A model generated the notes under the pieces. That model was given only the letters and a program-made list of their open reading frames with translations, ran no database searches and was not told the DNA's origin. A program made the translations under genes and the position numbers. 6,980 bases of DNA from Gallionella sp. UBA6045 (GTDB taxonomy: Bacteria > Pseudomonadota > Gammaproteobacteria > Burkholderiales > Gallionellaceae): assembly GCA_002429165.1 (NCBI GenBank), contig DIYV01000107.1, positions 1,099-8,078 on the forward strand, in the 5' to 3' direction. Of the stretch, positions 1 to 6,553 are shown piece after piece (within the stretch, counting starts at the first letter, position 1; the number at the start of each line of letters is the position of its first letter).

Positions 1-236
1 TCTTCATCACGGAGCACTCGAACACTGTGTCCAAGTGGTGCAAAGTCGGCATAACCGCGTACATCAATAGCGTGGTGCGGGCAGGCTTTTACACAGGAGT
101 AACACTCCCAGCACATGCTGGGTTCAATGTTGTAAGCACGTCGAAGGGATTTATCGATGTGCATGATGTCGGACGGGCAGATGTCAACGCATTCTCCACA
201 ACCATCACAACGCGTCATATATACAAAGGTTGGCAT
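1..236 (-). CDS. aprB: Adenylylsulfate (APS) reductase beta subunit, 5' part
   Basis: This is the iron-sulfur subunit of cytoplasmic dissimilatory APS reductase. It carries electrons from the FAD site in AprA, where sulfite and AMP become APS in sulfur oxidisers. Seventy-eight codons are present and the 3' end lies beyond the window. Two [4Fe-4S] motifs are visible: C10-x2-C13-x2-C16-x3-C20 followed by P, and C42-W-E-C45-Y-S-C48-x3-C52 followed by P. The block CWECYSCVKACP and the following YADFAPLG are hallmarks of AprB, and the Trp in CWEC corresponds to the residue proposed to aid electron transfer in characterised enzymes. The first cluster is compact, without the insertion between its second and third Cys found in sulfate-reducer AprB. 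The start is ATG at 236-234, with AGAGGA (complement of 244-249) eight bases upstream. It follows aprM by 43 bases, giving the aprM-aprB order known from betaproteobacterial sulfur oxidisers; aprA should come next. Confidence 0.95.
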   Translation of the reverse strand, partial: MPTFVYMTRCDGCGECVDICPSDIMHIDKSLRRAYNIEPSMCWECYSCVKACPHHAIDVRGYADFAPLGHSVRVLRDE

Positions 237-279
237 AATATATTCCTCTATTTCTTATAGTTAATTGGTCAAGTCAGTG

Positions 280-1116
280 TTAGTAGTGGTTTGCTCTTTC
301 AGCCTTGATACAAAGTCCCATTTTTGGCGGGTTCTTGCCCATATACATAGGGATATCCGGAAACTTTCGCTGTACTTCAGGATCCGTCAAATCATAGTCA
401 GGAGGCAAATTCTCTCGCGAACCATCGGCCCTGGTAATTTTTTTCTGGTAGGCCGCAGCAGGTTTAAAGAACATATGGGCGAACTTGGAAAAATATACGC
501 CGCCAAATAGAACTGTGCTTGACAGGATGAACAAGGCAAAGAATATGGTTAATCCACCGCCAGTAAATGACCAGATTAATGCGAAAGTCGAGGTAGCAAG
601 AAGCGAGAGAATAAACAAATCCGCACGCTCGAACCGAAACCATGGGAGGCCTTCCGCAGCCACATCAACGCGGATAGCGAACCAGAACCAGTATCCACCA
701 ACGGCCAGCATCAGTGCGCCGATATGCCATAGCTGTGGCAGCAGGGCAGGTGTGGGTGTTGCCGGCGTGGGATAGCCAAAAATCATAATCGCGGTAGTCA
801 CAACGAAAATAATGGTTCCGTACATGGTCAACAGATGGGAAAGCCTGCGCCTTGGATTGCTGAATTCGCCAGAAGTTAATACTTCTTTTGCCAGCACTGA
901 AGCGGCAATCGCTGCTTTTTCTCCACCACTGACTGACCGTTTTGCGCTCTTCTTCGCTTTTTTCGCATTTTCGAAAAAGTACTGCGCGCTTTTCTTATGC
1001 ATCATGTCAAGTATTGTCCCGACTATGACCAGCAGGACCATCAAGACGATATACCCCTGCATGACGGCGGTTGGAATTGATGCCGAAAGTTCGGCAAAGG
1101 GGTTGCTCGTGAACAT
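280..1116 (-). CDS. aprM: APS reductase membrane anchor AprM
   Basis: A 278-residue integral membrane protein encoded directly ahead of aprB. In this lineage AprM is thought to take the place of QmoABC as the membrane and quinone partner of AprBA; that role is proposed from gene context more than from biochemistry. Five hydrophobic segments are visible, at about residues 18-38, 96-114, 128-148, 166-184 and 188-208. A Lys/Arg-rich loop (about 40-95) lies between the first two, which by the positive-inside rule puts the loop and the 70-residue C-terminal tail in the cytoplasm, where AprBA is. H94 (in RRLSH), H131 (in LWHIG) and H214 (in KFAHMF) lie at membrane edges, as heme ligands do in NarI/HdrE/DsrM proteins. 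The start is ATG at 1116-1114 with GAGGAGA (complement of 1122-1128) close upstream. Hand-counted GC is near 47%, lower than in sat and soeA. The family call rests on context, topology and the C-terminal tail. Confidence 0.88.
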   Translation of the reverse strand: MFTSNPFAELSASIPTAVMQGYIVLMVLLVIVGTILDMMHKKSAQYFFENAKKAKKSAKRSVSGGEKAAIAASVLAKEVLTSGEFSNPRRRLSHLLTMYGTIIFVVTTAIMIFGYPTPATPTPALLPQLWHIGALMLAVGGYWFWFAIRVDVAAEGLPWFRFERADLFILSLLATSTFALIWSFTGGGLTIFFALFILSSTVLFGGVYFSKFAHMFFKPAAAYQKKITRADGSRENLPPDYDLTDPEVQRKFPDIPMYMGKNPPKMGLCIKAERANHY

Positions 1117-1217
1117 TAGGTTCTCCTCAAAAAATTTAGACGCAAAATTAACCTTAAATCGGTAGGCCGTCGAGTGTAGAAAAAGTTACCCCTCACAAAA
1201 ATTCTTCACCCTACGAA

Positions 1218-1251
1218 TCTACCACCATTACTTTTCTACCACCATTACTTT
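1218..1251. repeat. Perfect tandem 17-bp direct repeat upstream of aprM
   Basis: Two abutting identical copies of TCTACCACCATTACTTT occupy 1218-1234 and 1235-1251. On the aprM coding strand the unit reads AAAGTAATGGTGGTAGA. The array ends about 100 bases before the aprM start codon, on the aprM side of the putative sat terminator. It could be a pair of binding sites for a regulator of aprMBA or a replication-slippage duplication. The repeat is seen directly; its function is unknown. Confidence 0.85.
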
Positions 1252-1278
1252 ACTTAATCTGCCCGAACAAAAATTGGT

Positions 1279-1309
1279 AAAAATGGGGGTCAAAGAAGAG
1301 CGTCCCCCT
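1279..1309 (-). terminator. Possible intrinsic terminator downstream of sat
   Basis: On the minus strand a GGGGG run (complement of 1304-1308) pairs with CCCCC (complement of 1285-1289) across a 14-base loop that can add inner C-G and G-T pairs. It is followed by ATTTTT (complement of 1279-1284). A GC stem plus a U-run, about 80-110 bases after the sat stop, fits a rho-independent terminator separating sat from aprM. The stem is short, so read-through into aprMBA is quite possible. Confidence 0.45.
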
Positions 1310-1322
1310 CCCCAGTGTGCGA

Positions 1323-1352
1323 GGTTGTTGCCGCTTCAGCGGCTGTACAACC
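1323..1352. other. Interrupted 11-bp stem-loop downstream of sat
   Basis: GGTTGT (1323-1328) pairs with ACAACC (1347-1352), and inside it GCCGC (1330-1334) pairs with GCGGC (1339-1343) around a four-base loop, TTCA on plus and TGAA on minus. One base faces three in the internal loop between the two stems. In the sat transcript this lies 39-68 bases after the stop codon and could stabilise the mRNA 3' end or add to termination. Confidence 0.5.
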
Positions 1353-1359
1353 ACGGCCT

Positions 1360-1385
1360 ACCCCCTGCGGGTGCAAAGGGGGGGT
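1360..1385. other. G-run/C-run hairpin just after the sat stop codon
   Basis: ACCCCC (1360-1365) can pair with GGGGGT (1380-1385) around a 14-base loop. The G-run is seven long (1378-1384), so the register can slip. On the minus strand it begins six bases after the sat stop codon. No U-run follows in that direction, so it is not itself a classical terminator; on the plus strand it is followed by a short T-run, but no plus-strand gene ends there. Confidence 0.4.
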
Positions 1386-1390
1386 GTTTT

Positions 1391-2605
1391 CTAGCGTCCG
1401 GAGTGACCGCTGAGTTTTACTTCCACTTTTTCACTTTCTTCGATACTTGCGTAATAGGCACGCAGTATTTCCAATACCTCAGGCCGGCTGAATTCGGCGG
1501 GCACTTCAGCGCCTTCGGATAACCATTTGCGCAGCTTGGTGCCGGAAACCAGCAACCGGTCCTTCTCATCGTGCGGGCAGGTGCGTGCCGAAGCCATGCT
1601 GCCGCACTTGTAGCACCAGAAAGTCCAGTCGATCTTGAGCGGCTTCGTCTCCATCGAGCCTTTGGGGATCTCGTCGAAGATGTGGTGCGCATCGAACGGG
1701 CCGTAGTAATTGCCGACCCCGGCATGGTCGCGCCCGACGATCAGATGCGAACAGCCGTAGTTCTGGCGGAACAGTGCATGCAGCAGCGCCTCGCGCGGAC
1801 CCGCGTAGCGCATGTCGAGCGGGTAGCCCGCCTGCACGATGGTGTTCTTGACGAAATATTTGTCGACCAGCGTGCCGATGGCTTCGGTACGCACGTCGGC
1901 TGGAATGTCGCCCGCCTTGAGGTTGCCGAGCAGCGAGTGGATCAATACGCCATCGCAGATTTCGATGGCGATCTTTGCCAGGTATTCGTGGGAACGGTGC
2001 ATCGGATTGCGCGTCTGGAACGCCGCGATCTTGCTCCATCCCATCTTTTCGAACAGCTCGCGTGTCTGGCGCGGTGTCATGAACAACTCGCCGTATTTCT
2101 GATCGAACCCGCCCAGTGACAATACTTTGACCGGGCCGGCGAGGTTGACATCGCCCTGCGCCATGACCATTTTCACGCCGGGATGTTCGATGTCGACGGT
2201 GTTGAACACGGTTGCGCATTCGTGCGCCTTGTCTATGGTATATTTTTCGGTGACGCGCATCGTGGCCAGAATGCTGCCGTCTTCAGGGTCAATCAAGGCA
2301 ATCTCGCGACCGGTCTGGATATCGTTGGCGGTGAGGAAATCTGTTGAGAGGGTGATCGGGATGGGCCAGAATATGCCGTTGGCCATTTTCATGCCGGCGC
2401 ATACACCCTGCCAGTCTGGAAATGACATGAAGCCTTCAAGCGGTGTAAATCCGCCAATTCCCATCATCACCAGATCACCCTTTTCGCGTGAACTGACTTT
2501 GATGCGCGGCATGTTGCTCGCGCGTAGCAGTTCGTCTGCAAGGGCCTTGCCTTTGAGCAACAACGGTTCAAGGTTGCCCCCACCATGCGGTCTTACGAGT
2601 GCCAT
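1391..2605 (-). CDS. sat: Dissimilatory ATP sulfurylase (sulfate adenylyltransferase)
   Basis: A full-length 404-residue homomeric-type ATP sulfurylase, a cytoplasmic enzyme. In a sulfur oxidiser it runs in reverse: APS plus pyrophosphate gives sulfate and ATP. Visible family motifs are [11 protein letters not shown] at residues 197-207 (nucleotide-binding HxxH-type motif), [12 protein letters not shown] from 291, FDEIP at 310-314 and SGTKLR at 354-359. The cluster C331-x2-C334-x8-C343-x-H345 matches the zinc site known in ATP sulfurylases of this type. There is no C-terminal APS-kinase domain, which fits a stand-alone energy-yielding enzyme. The start is ATG at 2605-2603, with GAGGGAGA (complement of 2612-2619) six bases upstream. 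It diverges from soeABC and points toward aprMB, which uses its product-side partner reaction. Alternative: an assimilatory role, much less likely beside aprMB and soeABC. Confidence 0.97.
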   Translation of the reverse strand: MALVRPHGGGNLEPLLLKGKALADELLRASNMPRIKVSSREKGDLVMMGIGGFTPLEGFMSFPDWQGVCAGMKMANGIFWPIPITLSTDFLTANDIQTGREIALIDPEDGSILATMRVTEKYTIDKAHECATVFNTVDIEHPGVKMVMAQGDVNLAGPVKVLSLGGFDQKYGELFMTPRQTRELFEKMGWSKIAAFQTRNPMHRSHEYLAKIAIEICDGVLIHSLLGNLKAGDIPADVRTEAIGTLVDKYFVKNTIVQAGYPLDMRYAGPREALLHALFRQNYGCSHLIVGRDHAGVGNYYGPFDAHHIFDEIPKGSMETKPLKIDWTFWCYKCGSMASARTCPHDEKDRLLVSGTKLRKWLSEGAEVPAEFSRPEVLEILRAYYASIEESEKVEVKLSGHSGR

Positions 2606-2827
2606 TTTGCTTCTCCCTCTTTGTAAATCTATCCAGATTGACAGTAGGGCTATGCTAGAACTTTAGTTGGCAAACTACGATACCCCTAATGGGTTATACA
2701 CCAATAGCTCATCACGGCTATGGTTGGCGGTACCGGCAATTGCGCATACTATCTCACCTTCAATGATGACGCGTATTCCTACGAAAACACTCGGAATTGA
2801 ACACTTAACTTATAGCAATGGATTTTT
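2606..2827. promoter_or_regulatory. Divergent intergenic region between sat and soeA
   Basis: These 222 bases must carry the 5' leaders, and presumably promoters, of sat (leftward) and soeABC (rightward). No convincing sigma70 pair was found for either direction: TTGACA on plus at 2638-2643 has no good -10 box at the right distance. Several dyads are present: AATCT-4-AGATT (2626-2639), TAGTT-4-AACTA (2664-2677), ATAGC-8-GCTAT (2704-2721), and two abutting palindromes (2728-2743). Such clustering suggests operator sites that could control both operons, but no regulator can be named. Confidence 0.5.
2728..2743. promoter_or_regulatory. Two abutting 8-bp perfect palindromes
   Basis: CGGTACCG (2728-2735) is immediately followed by GCAATTGC (2736-2743), each a perfect palindrome. 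They lie about 123 bases upstream of sat and 85 upstream of soeA. They may be operator sites, but eight-base palindromes also arise by chance. Confidence 0.35.
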
Positions 2828-5764
2828 ATGAAGACCCATCAATTCGGCGACTCCACAAGCACGATTTCGCCTCTGCACGACCCGCTGGTATCGCCCGCAC
2901 CTGATTCCAAGAACGAAGTGCGCAACACGACTTGCTACATGTGCGCATGTCGCTGCGGCATACGCGTGCATCTGCGCGATGGAGAAGTGCGTTACATAGA
3001 CGGCAACCCGAATCATCCGCTGAACAACGGTGTGATCTGCGCCAAAGGCAGTTCCGGCATCATGAAACAGTATTCCCCCGCGCGGTTGACCAAGCCGCTG
3101 CGGCGCAAACCCGGGACAGATCGCGGTGCCGGAGAATTCGAGGAGATCAGCTGGGAAGAGACTTTTTCCATTCTTGAAGAACGGCTGGGAAAGATACGCG
3201 CCACCGATCCGAAGAAATTCGCGCTGTTTACCGGACGCGACCAGATGCAGGCGCTGACCGGCTTGTTTGCGCGCCAGTTCGGCACGCCCAACTATGCCGC
3301 TCACGGCGGGTTCTGTTCGGTGAACATGGCCGCCGGAATGATCTACACGATAGGCGGGTCGTTCTGGGAATTCGGCGGTCCGGATCTGGAGCGTTCCAAG
3401 TTGTTCATCATGATCGGCACAGCAGAGGATCATCACTCCAATCCGATGAAGATCGCGATCTCGAAATTCAAACGCGAGGGCGGCCGCTTCATTTCCATCA
3501 ACCCGATACGCACCGGTTACTCGGCGATCGCCGACGAATGGGTGGGCATACGTCCCGGTACCGACGGCGCGCTGCTGCTCGCGCTGATCCACGAGATCAT
3601 CGCGCTGGGTCTGTACGACCGCGAATTTCTGGTGCGTTACACCAACTCCGGCCAACTGGTGAATCTCGACGACGAACATGATGAGTTCGGCATGTTCGTG
3701 CGCACCGAGGTTCCGGAAGAGGAGGGCTGCTATGATCCGCAAAACAAGCTGTGGTGGGATCGCAACACCAACAAGCCGGTCATCACGCACTCCGAGGGTG
3801 CCGACCCGTATCTGTTCGGCGAATTCAAGTTGCCCGACGGCGTGCCGATCAAGCCGGCTTTCCAGTTGTTGCAGGAACGGGTAAAGGATTACACCCCGGA
3901 ATGGGCGAGCCAGGTCACCGGCATCCCGGTCGAGACCATCCGCCGTCTCGCCTATGAGATGGGCATCACGGCGCGCGACCAGAAGATCGAATTGCCGATC
4001 GCCTGGACGGATTCCTGGGGCAAGGAGCATGATAGTGTCATCGGCAATCCGGTATCCTTCCATGCGATGCGCGGTTTGGCTGCACATTCCAACGGCTTTC
4101 AGACGATACGTTCGCTGGCCATTCTGATGTCACTGCTGGGTACCATCGACAGGCCCGGCGGCTTTCGCCACAAGACACCTTTCCCGCGTCCTATCCCGCC
4201 CTGCGCGCGCACACCCAACACACCGCTGGCAGTCAAGCCGAACACGCCGCTCGATGGTATGCCGCTGGGTTGGCCCTCGGATCCGGACGACCTGTTCGTC
4301 GATACGGACGGAAGCCCGGTGCGTATCGACAAGGCATTCTCGTGGGAATATCCGCTGTCGGTGCACGGCATGATGCATAACGTCATCACCAATGCCTGGC
4401 GCGGCGACCCGTACAAGATAGACACGCTGCTGATCTTCATGGCCAATATGGGCTGGAACTCGACGATGAATACTGTCGAGGTCAGGAAGATGCTCAACGA
4501 CAAGGAAGAGAACGGCGAATACAAGATCCCGTTCATCGTGGTCTGCGACGCGTTCCATTCCGAGACGACGGCTTATGCAGACTTGATCCTGCCCGACACG
4601 ACCTATCTGGAACGCCATGATGTGATGTCGATGCTGGACAGGCCGATCTCCGAGTTCGACGGCCCGGTGGATTCGGTGCGCATACCGGTGCTGGCACCGA
4701 CGGGCGAATGCAAACCTTTCCAGGAGGTGTTGATCGAGCTGGGTTCACGTTTGAAGTTGCCGGCTTTCGCCACCAAGGAAGGCAAGCGCAAGTATCGCGA
4801 CTACCCGGATTTCATCACGAACTGGGAGACCGAGCCGGGTTCCGGAATCGGTTTTCTGGCCGGATGGCGCGGCAAGGGCGGCGAGAAATCCCTGATCGGC
4901 GAACCCAATCCGAAGCAGTGGGAAATGTACGAAAAAAACGACTGCGTGTTCCACTACAAATTGCCACCTTCATACCAGTACATGCGCAACTGGAACAAGG
5001 GCTATCTGGAATGGTCGCAGCGCAACCGCATCACGCGCTATGGCGAACCCATCCTGATCCACATGTATTCCGAAGTGTTGCAGAAGTTCCGCCTGGCTGC
5101 ACAGGGCCGCGGTATCACGCGCAAGCCGCCCGCTCATCTGGCCAAGCGTATCGAAACCTATTTTGACCCGCTGCCGTTTTACTATGAGCCGCTGGAAACA
5201 CAGTCCAGTGATAACTTCAAATATCCGCTTGCGGCAGTGACCCAGCGCCCGATGGCCATGTACCATTCCTGGGATTCGCAGAATGCCTGGTTGCGCCAGA
5301 TCCATACGCACAATTTCCTGTTTGTGAATCCGCTCGCTGCACAGGACGCCGGTATCGCCGACGGCGGCTGGATGTGGGTGGAATCGCAATGGGGCAAGGT
5401 GCGCTGCATGTGTCGTTATTCCGAGGCCGTTGAGCCGGGCACGGTGTGGACCTGGAACGCAATCGGCAAGGCGGCGGGTGCATGGAGTCTGTCGCCCGAC
5501 GCGAACGAGTCGCAGAAAGGTTTTCTGCTCAATCATCTGATCTCGGAGGAATTGCCGGCCAATCCGGACGGTTCGCGTTATTCCAATTCCGACCCGATCA
5601 CCGGCCAGGCTGCCTGGTACGACGTGCGGGTGCGCATATATCCGGCAGAGGCCGGTGAACCGGAGCAGACCTCGCCGCAGTTCGAGCCGATGAAGGCCGT
5701 GCCGGGCATGGGGAAAAGTCCCAAATGGTTTGCATATTTTGGCGGCAAGAAGGGCGGTAAATAA
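2828..5764 (+). CDS. soeA: Sulfite-oxidising molybdoenzyme, catalytic subunit SoeA
   Basis: A 978-residue member of the DMSO reductase (Mo-bisPGD) family. SoeA oxidises sulfite to sulfate in the cytoplasm and passes electrons to SoeB, then through SoeC to quinone. The N-terminal [4Fe-4S] motif is C36-x2-C39-x3-C43-x27-C71, with an extra Cys at 41. The molybdopterin oxidoreductase body runs from about 85 to 640, with C163 (GGFCSVN) in the region of the usual molybdenum ligand and DAFHSETTAYADLILPDTTY at about 574-593. The C-terminal dinucleotide-binding domain starts near 797. There is no twin-arginine signal, which separates it from periplasmic PsrA/PhsA relatives and supports SoeA. The start is ATG 2828: the same frame has a stop at 2813-2815, and the site has only a weak GGA (2820-2822) as Shine-Dalgarno. 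A loop holds PNTPL twice (463-467 and 471-475). Alternative: another cytoplasmic molybdoenzyme of this branch. Confidence 0.9.
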   Translation: MKTHQFGDSTSTISPLHDPLVSPAPDSKNEVRNTTCYMCACRCGIRVHLRDGEVRYIDGNPNHPLNNGVICAKGSSGIMKQYSPARLTKPLRRKPGTDRGAGEFEEISWEETFSILEERLGKIRATDPKKFALFTGRDQMQALTGLFARQFGTPNYAAHGGFCSVNMAAGMIYTIGGSFWEFGGPDLERSKLFIMIGTAEDHHSNPMKIAISKFKREGGRFISINPIRTGYSAIADEWVGIRPGTDGALLLALIHEIIALGLYDREFLVRYTNSGQLVNLDDEHDEFGMFVRTEVPEEEGCYDPQNKLWWDRNTNKPVITHSEGADPYLFGEFKLPDGVPIKPAFQLLQERVKDYTPEWASQVTGIPVETIRRLAYEMGITARDQKIELPIAWTDSWGKEHDSVIGNPVSFHAMRGLAAHSNGFQTIRSLAILMSLLGTIDRPGGFRHKTPFPRPIPPCARTPNTPLAVKPNTPLDGMPLGWPSDPDDLFVDTDGSPVRIDKAFSWEYPLSVHGMMHNVITNAWRGDPYKIDTLLIFMANMGWNSTMNTVEVRKMLNDKEENGEYKIPFIVVCDAFHSETTAYADLILPDTTYLERHDVMSMLDRPISEFDGPVDSVRIPVLAPTGECKPFQEVLIELGSRLKLPAFATKEGKRKYRDYPDFITNWETEPGSGIGFLAGWRGKGGEKSLIGEPNPKQWEMYEKNDCVFHYKLPPSYQYMRNWNKGYLEWSQRNRITRYGEPILIHMYSEVLQKFRLAAQGRGITRKPPAHLAKRIETYFDPLPFYYEPLETQSSDNFKYPLAAVTQRPMAMYHSWDSQNAWLRQIHTHNFLFVNPLAAQDAGIADGGWMWVESQWGKVRCMCRYSEAVEPGTVWTWNAIGKAAGAWSLSPDANESQKGFLLNHLISEELPANPDGSRYSNSDPITGQAAWYDVRVRIYPAEAGEPEQTSPQFEPMKAVPGMGKSPKWFAYFGGKKGGK

Positions 5765-5805
5765 TGACCCAACTCGGCCATATTGAAATGAAAGGCTCGC
5801 TATGA
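5764..5805 (+). CDS. 13-codon mini-ORF bridging soeA and soeB
   Basis: The peptide would read MTQLGHIEMKGSL. Its ATG overlaps the soeA stop (TAATG, 5762-5766) and its TGA overlaps the soeB start (ATGA, 5802-5805), the classic geometry for translational coupling on both sides. Its first 13 bases, ATGACCCAACTCG, match the soeB start ATGACCCAGCTCG at 12 of 13 positions, so it begins MTQLG beside SoeB's MTQLA, in a different frame. It may carry ribosomes from soeA to soeB, or be the relic of a small duplication. It has no ribosome binding site of its own beyond the end of soeA. Translation is unproven. Confidence 0.35.
   Translation: MTQLGHIEMKGSL
5791..5795 (+). promoter_or_regulatory. soeB ribosome binding site
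   Basis: AAAGG lies six bases before ATG 5802 and picks this start over the near-identical ATG at 5764, whose frame closes after 13 codons. Confidence 0.6.
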
Positions 5806-6533
5806 CCCAGCTCGCCTTGGTGATCGACCTGAATGTTTGCGTGGGTTGTCATGCCTGTGTGACCAGTTGCAAGGAATGGAATACTTCAGGCTCGGCCGGA
5901 CCGCTGTGCGACGAGAACCCCTATGGGGCCGATCCTACCGGCACGTTCTTCAATCGCGTGCAGACGTTCGAGGTCGGGCAATATCCCAACACCGAGACGG
6001 TGCATTTCCCGAAATCCTGTCTGCATTGCGAGGACCCGCCCTGTGTGCCGGTGTGTCCGACCGGCGCTTCCTACAAGCGCAAGGAAGACGGCATCGTGCT
6101 GGTGGATTACGACAAATGCATAGGCTGCAAGTATTGCTCCTGGGCCTGCCCCTACGGCGCGCGCGAGCTGGACGAAAAGCAGCAGGTGATGAAGAAATGC
6201 ACGCTGTGCGTGGACCGCATTTACGATACCAAACTGCCTGAATCTGACCGGAAACCGGCATGTGTCATGGCCTGTCCGACCAGCGCACGCTTGTTTGGAG
6301 ATGTGCATGACCCCGAATCGGTGGTCTCGAAAGCGATTCGCGAAAGCGCCGGTTATGCGCTGATGCCGGAATGGGGCACGCATCCGGCCAACCATTACCT
6401 GCCACGCCGCAAGACCAACCTCAAGATACACGAGGATGAACTCGAACGTGTCGATAATCCGCTCAAGGTTGACGGCAAGTTGCCCAAACCGAAAAAATCC
6501 GATCCTACACTCGACGATGTCACGTCCTGGTAA
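5802..6533 (+). CDS. soeB: Sulfite-oxidising enzyme iron-sulfur subunit SoeB
   Basis: A 243-residue ferredoxin-like electron-transfer subunit of the DmsB/PsrB/NrfC type that wires SoeA to the membrane protein SoeC on the cytoplasmic side. Sixteen cysteines form four [4Fe-4S] sites: C13-x2-C16-x2-C19-x3-C23; C73-x2-C76-x4-C81-x3-C85; C106-x2-C109-x2-C112-x3-C116; and C133-x2-C136 with C154-x3-C158. A further Cys at 36 is not part of a cluster motif. No signal peptide is present, in keeping with a cytoplasmic SoeA. The C-terminal 60 residues are charged and cluster-free (HYLPRRKTNLKIHEDE onward) and probably contact partners. It starts 37 bases after soeA and ends 20 bases before soeC, so the three form one operon. 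The subunit type is certain; the SoeB name depends on the SoeA assignment. Confidence 0.92.
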   Translation: MTQLALVIDLNVCVGCHACVTSCKEWNTSGSAGPLCDENPYGADPTGTFFNRVQTFEVGQYPNTETVHFPKSCLHCEDPPCVPVCPTGASYKRKEDGIVLVDYDKCIGCKYCSWACPYGARELDEKQQVMKKCTLCVDRIYDTKLPESDRKPACVMACPTSARLFGDVHDPESVVSKAIRESAGYALMPEWGTHPANHYLPRRKTNLKIHEDELERVDNPLKVDGKLPKPKKSDPTLDDVTSW

Positions 6534-6553
6534 TTACTGAAAAAGAAATATTT

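Larger units (their letters stand above)
1161..1362. repeat. Distant 10-bp inverted repeat in the sat-aprM spacer
   Basis: GGTAGGCCGT at 1161-1170 is the exact reverse complement of ACGGCCTACC at 1353-1362. Pairing would close a loop of 182 bases containing the tandem repeat, the T-run hairpin and the two-part stem-loop. No flanking target-site duplication is visible, so a mobile miniature element is not supported. A chance match is possible in so short a region, though not very likely. Confidence 0.5.
1117..1390. other. Structured non-coding spacer between sat and aprM
   Basis: No credible gene lies in these 274 bases; the small open frames across them lack family features. Reading on the minus strand from the sat stop, the spacer holds a C-run/G-run hairpin, a two-part 11-bp stem-loop, a GC hairpin followed by a T-run, a perfect 17-bp tandem repeat, and then an AT-rich leader with the aprM ribosome binding site. 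The half nearest aprM (1117-1280) is AT-rich and would hold any aprM promoter. The best match found there (minus-strand TACACT, complement of about 1175-1180, with a poor -35) is too weak to call. Confidence 0.6.

Noticed and set aside
27..260. 77-codon plus-strand frame opposite aprB, and the plus-strand frames across aprM
   Set aside because: The minus strand encodes clear AprB cysteine clusters and AprM membrane segments with good ribosome binding sites. The plus frames show no domain.
1161..1362. Miniature transposable element bounded by the 10-bp inverted repeat
   Set aside because: No target-site duplication flanks it, the repeats are short, and a second copy cannot be sought in this window.
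1566..2219. Overlapping open frames within sat on both strands (217 codons minus, 182 codons plus)
   Set aside because: They are shadows of sat. The sat frame carries all the catalytic motifs, while these frames are Arg-rich and motif-free.
2638..2666. TTGACA as a -35 box for soeA
   Set aside because: The hexamer at the 17-base spacing is CTTTAG, a poor -10, and the start would be about 160 bases upstream of soeA.
2818..2904. 28-codon open frame starting at ATG 2818 and overlapping the soeA start out of frame
   Set aside because: It has no Shine-Dalgarno and no family features, and most of it lies inside soeA. It could compete for initiation, but nothing in the sequence supports that.
2810..4087. 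425-codon open frame on the minus strand opposite soeA
   Set aside because: It lies wholly opposite a clear molybdoenzyme gene, has Arg/His-rich low-information composition and no recognisable motif. Long antisense frames are common in GC-rich codon-biased genes.
2828..5764. Polysulfide or thiosulfate reductase catalytic subunit (PsrA/PhsA)
   Set aside because: Those are exported with a twin-arginine signal, and none is present here. The DmsC-type anchor and the adjacent sat-aprMB point to SoeA.
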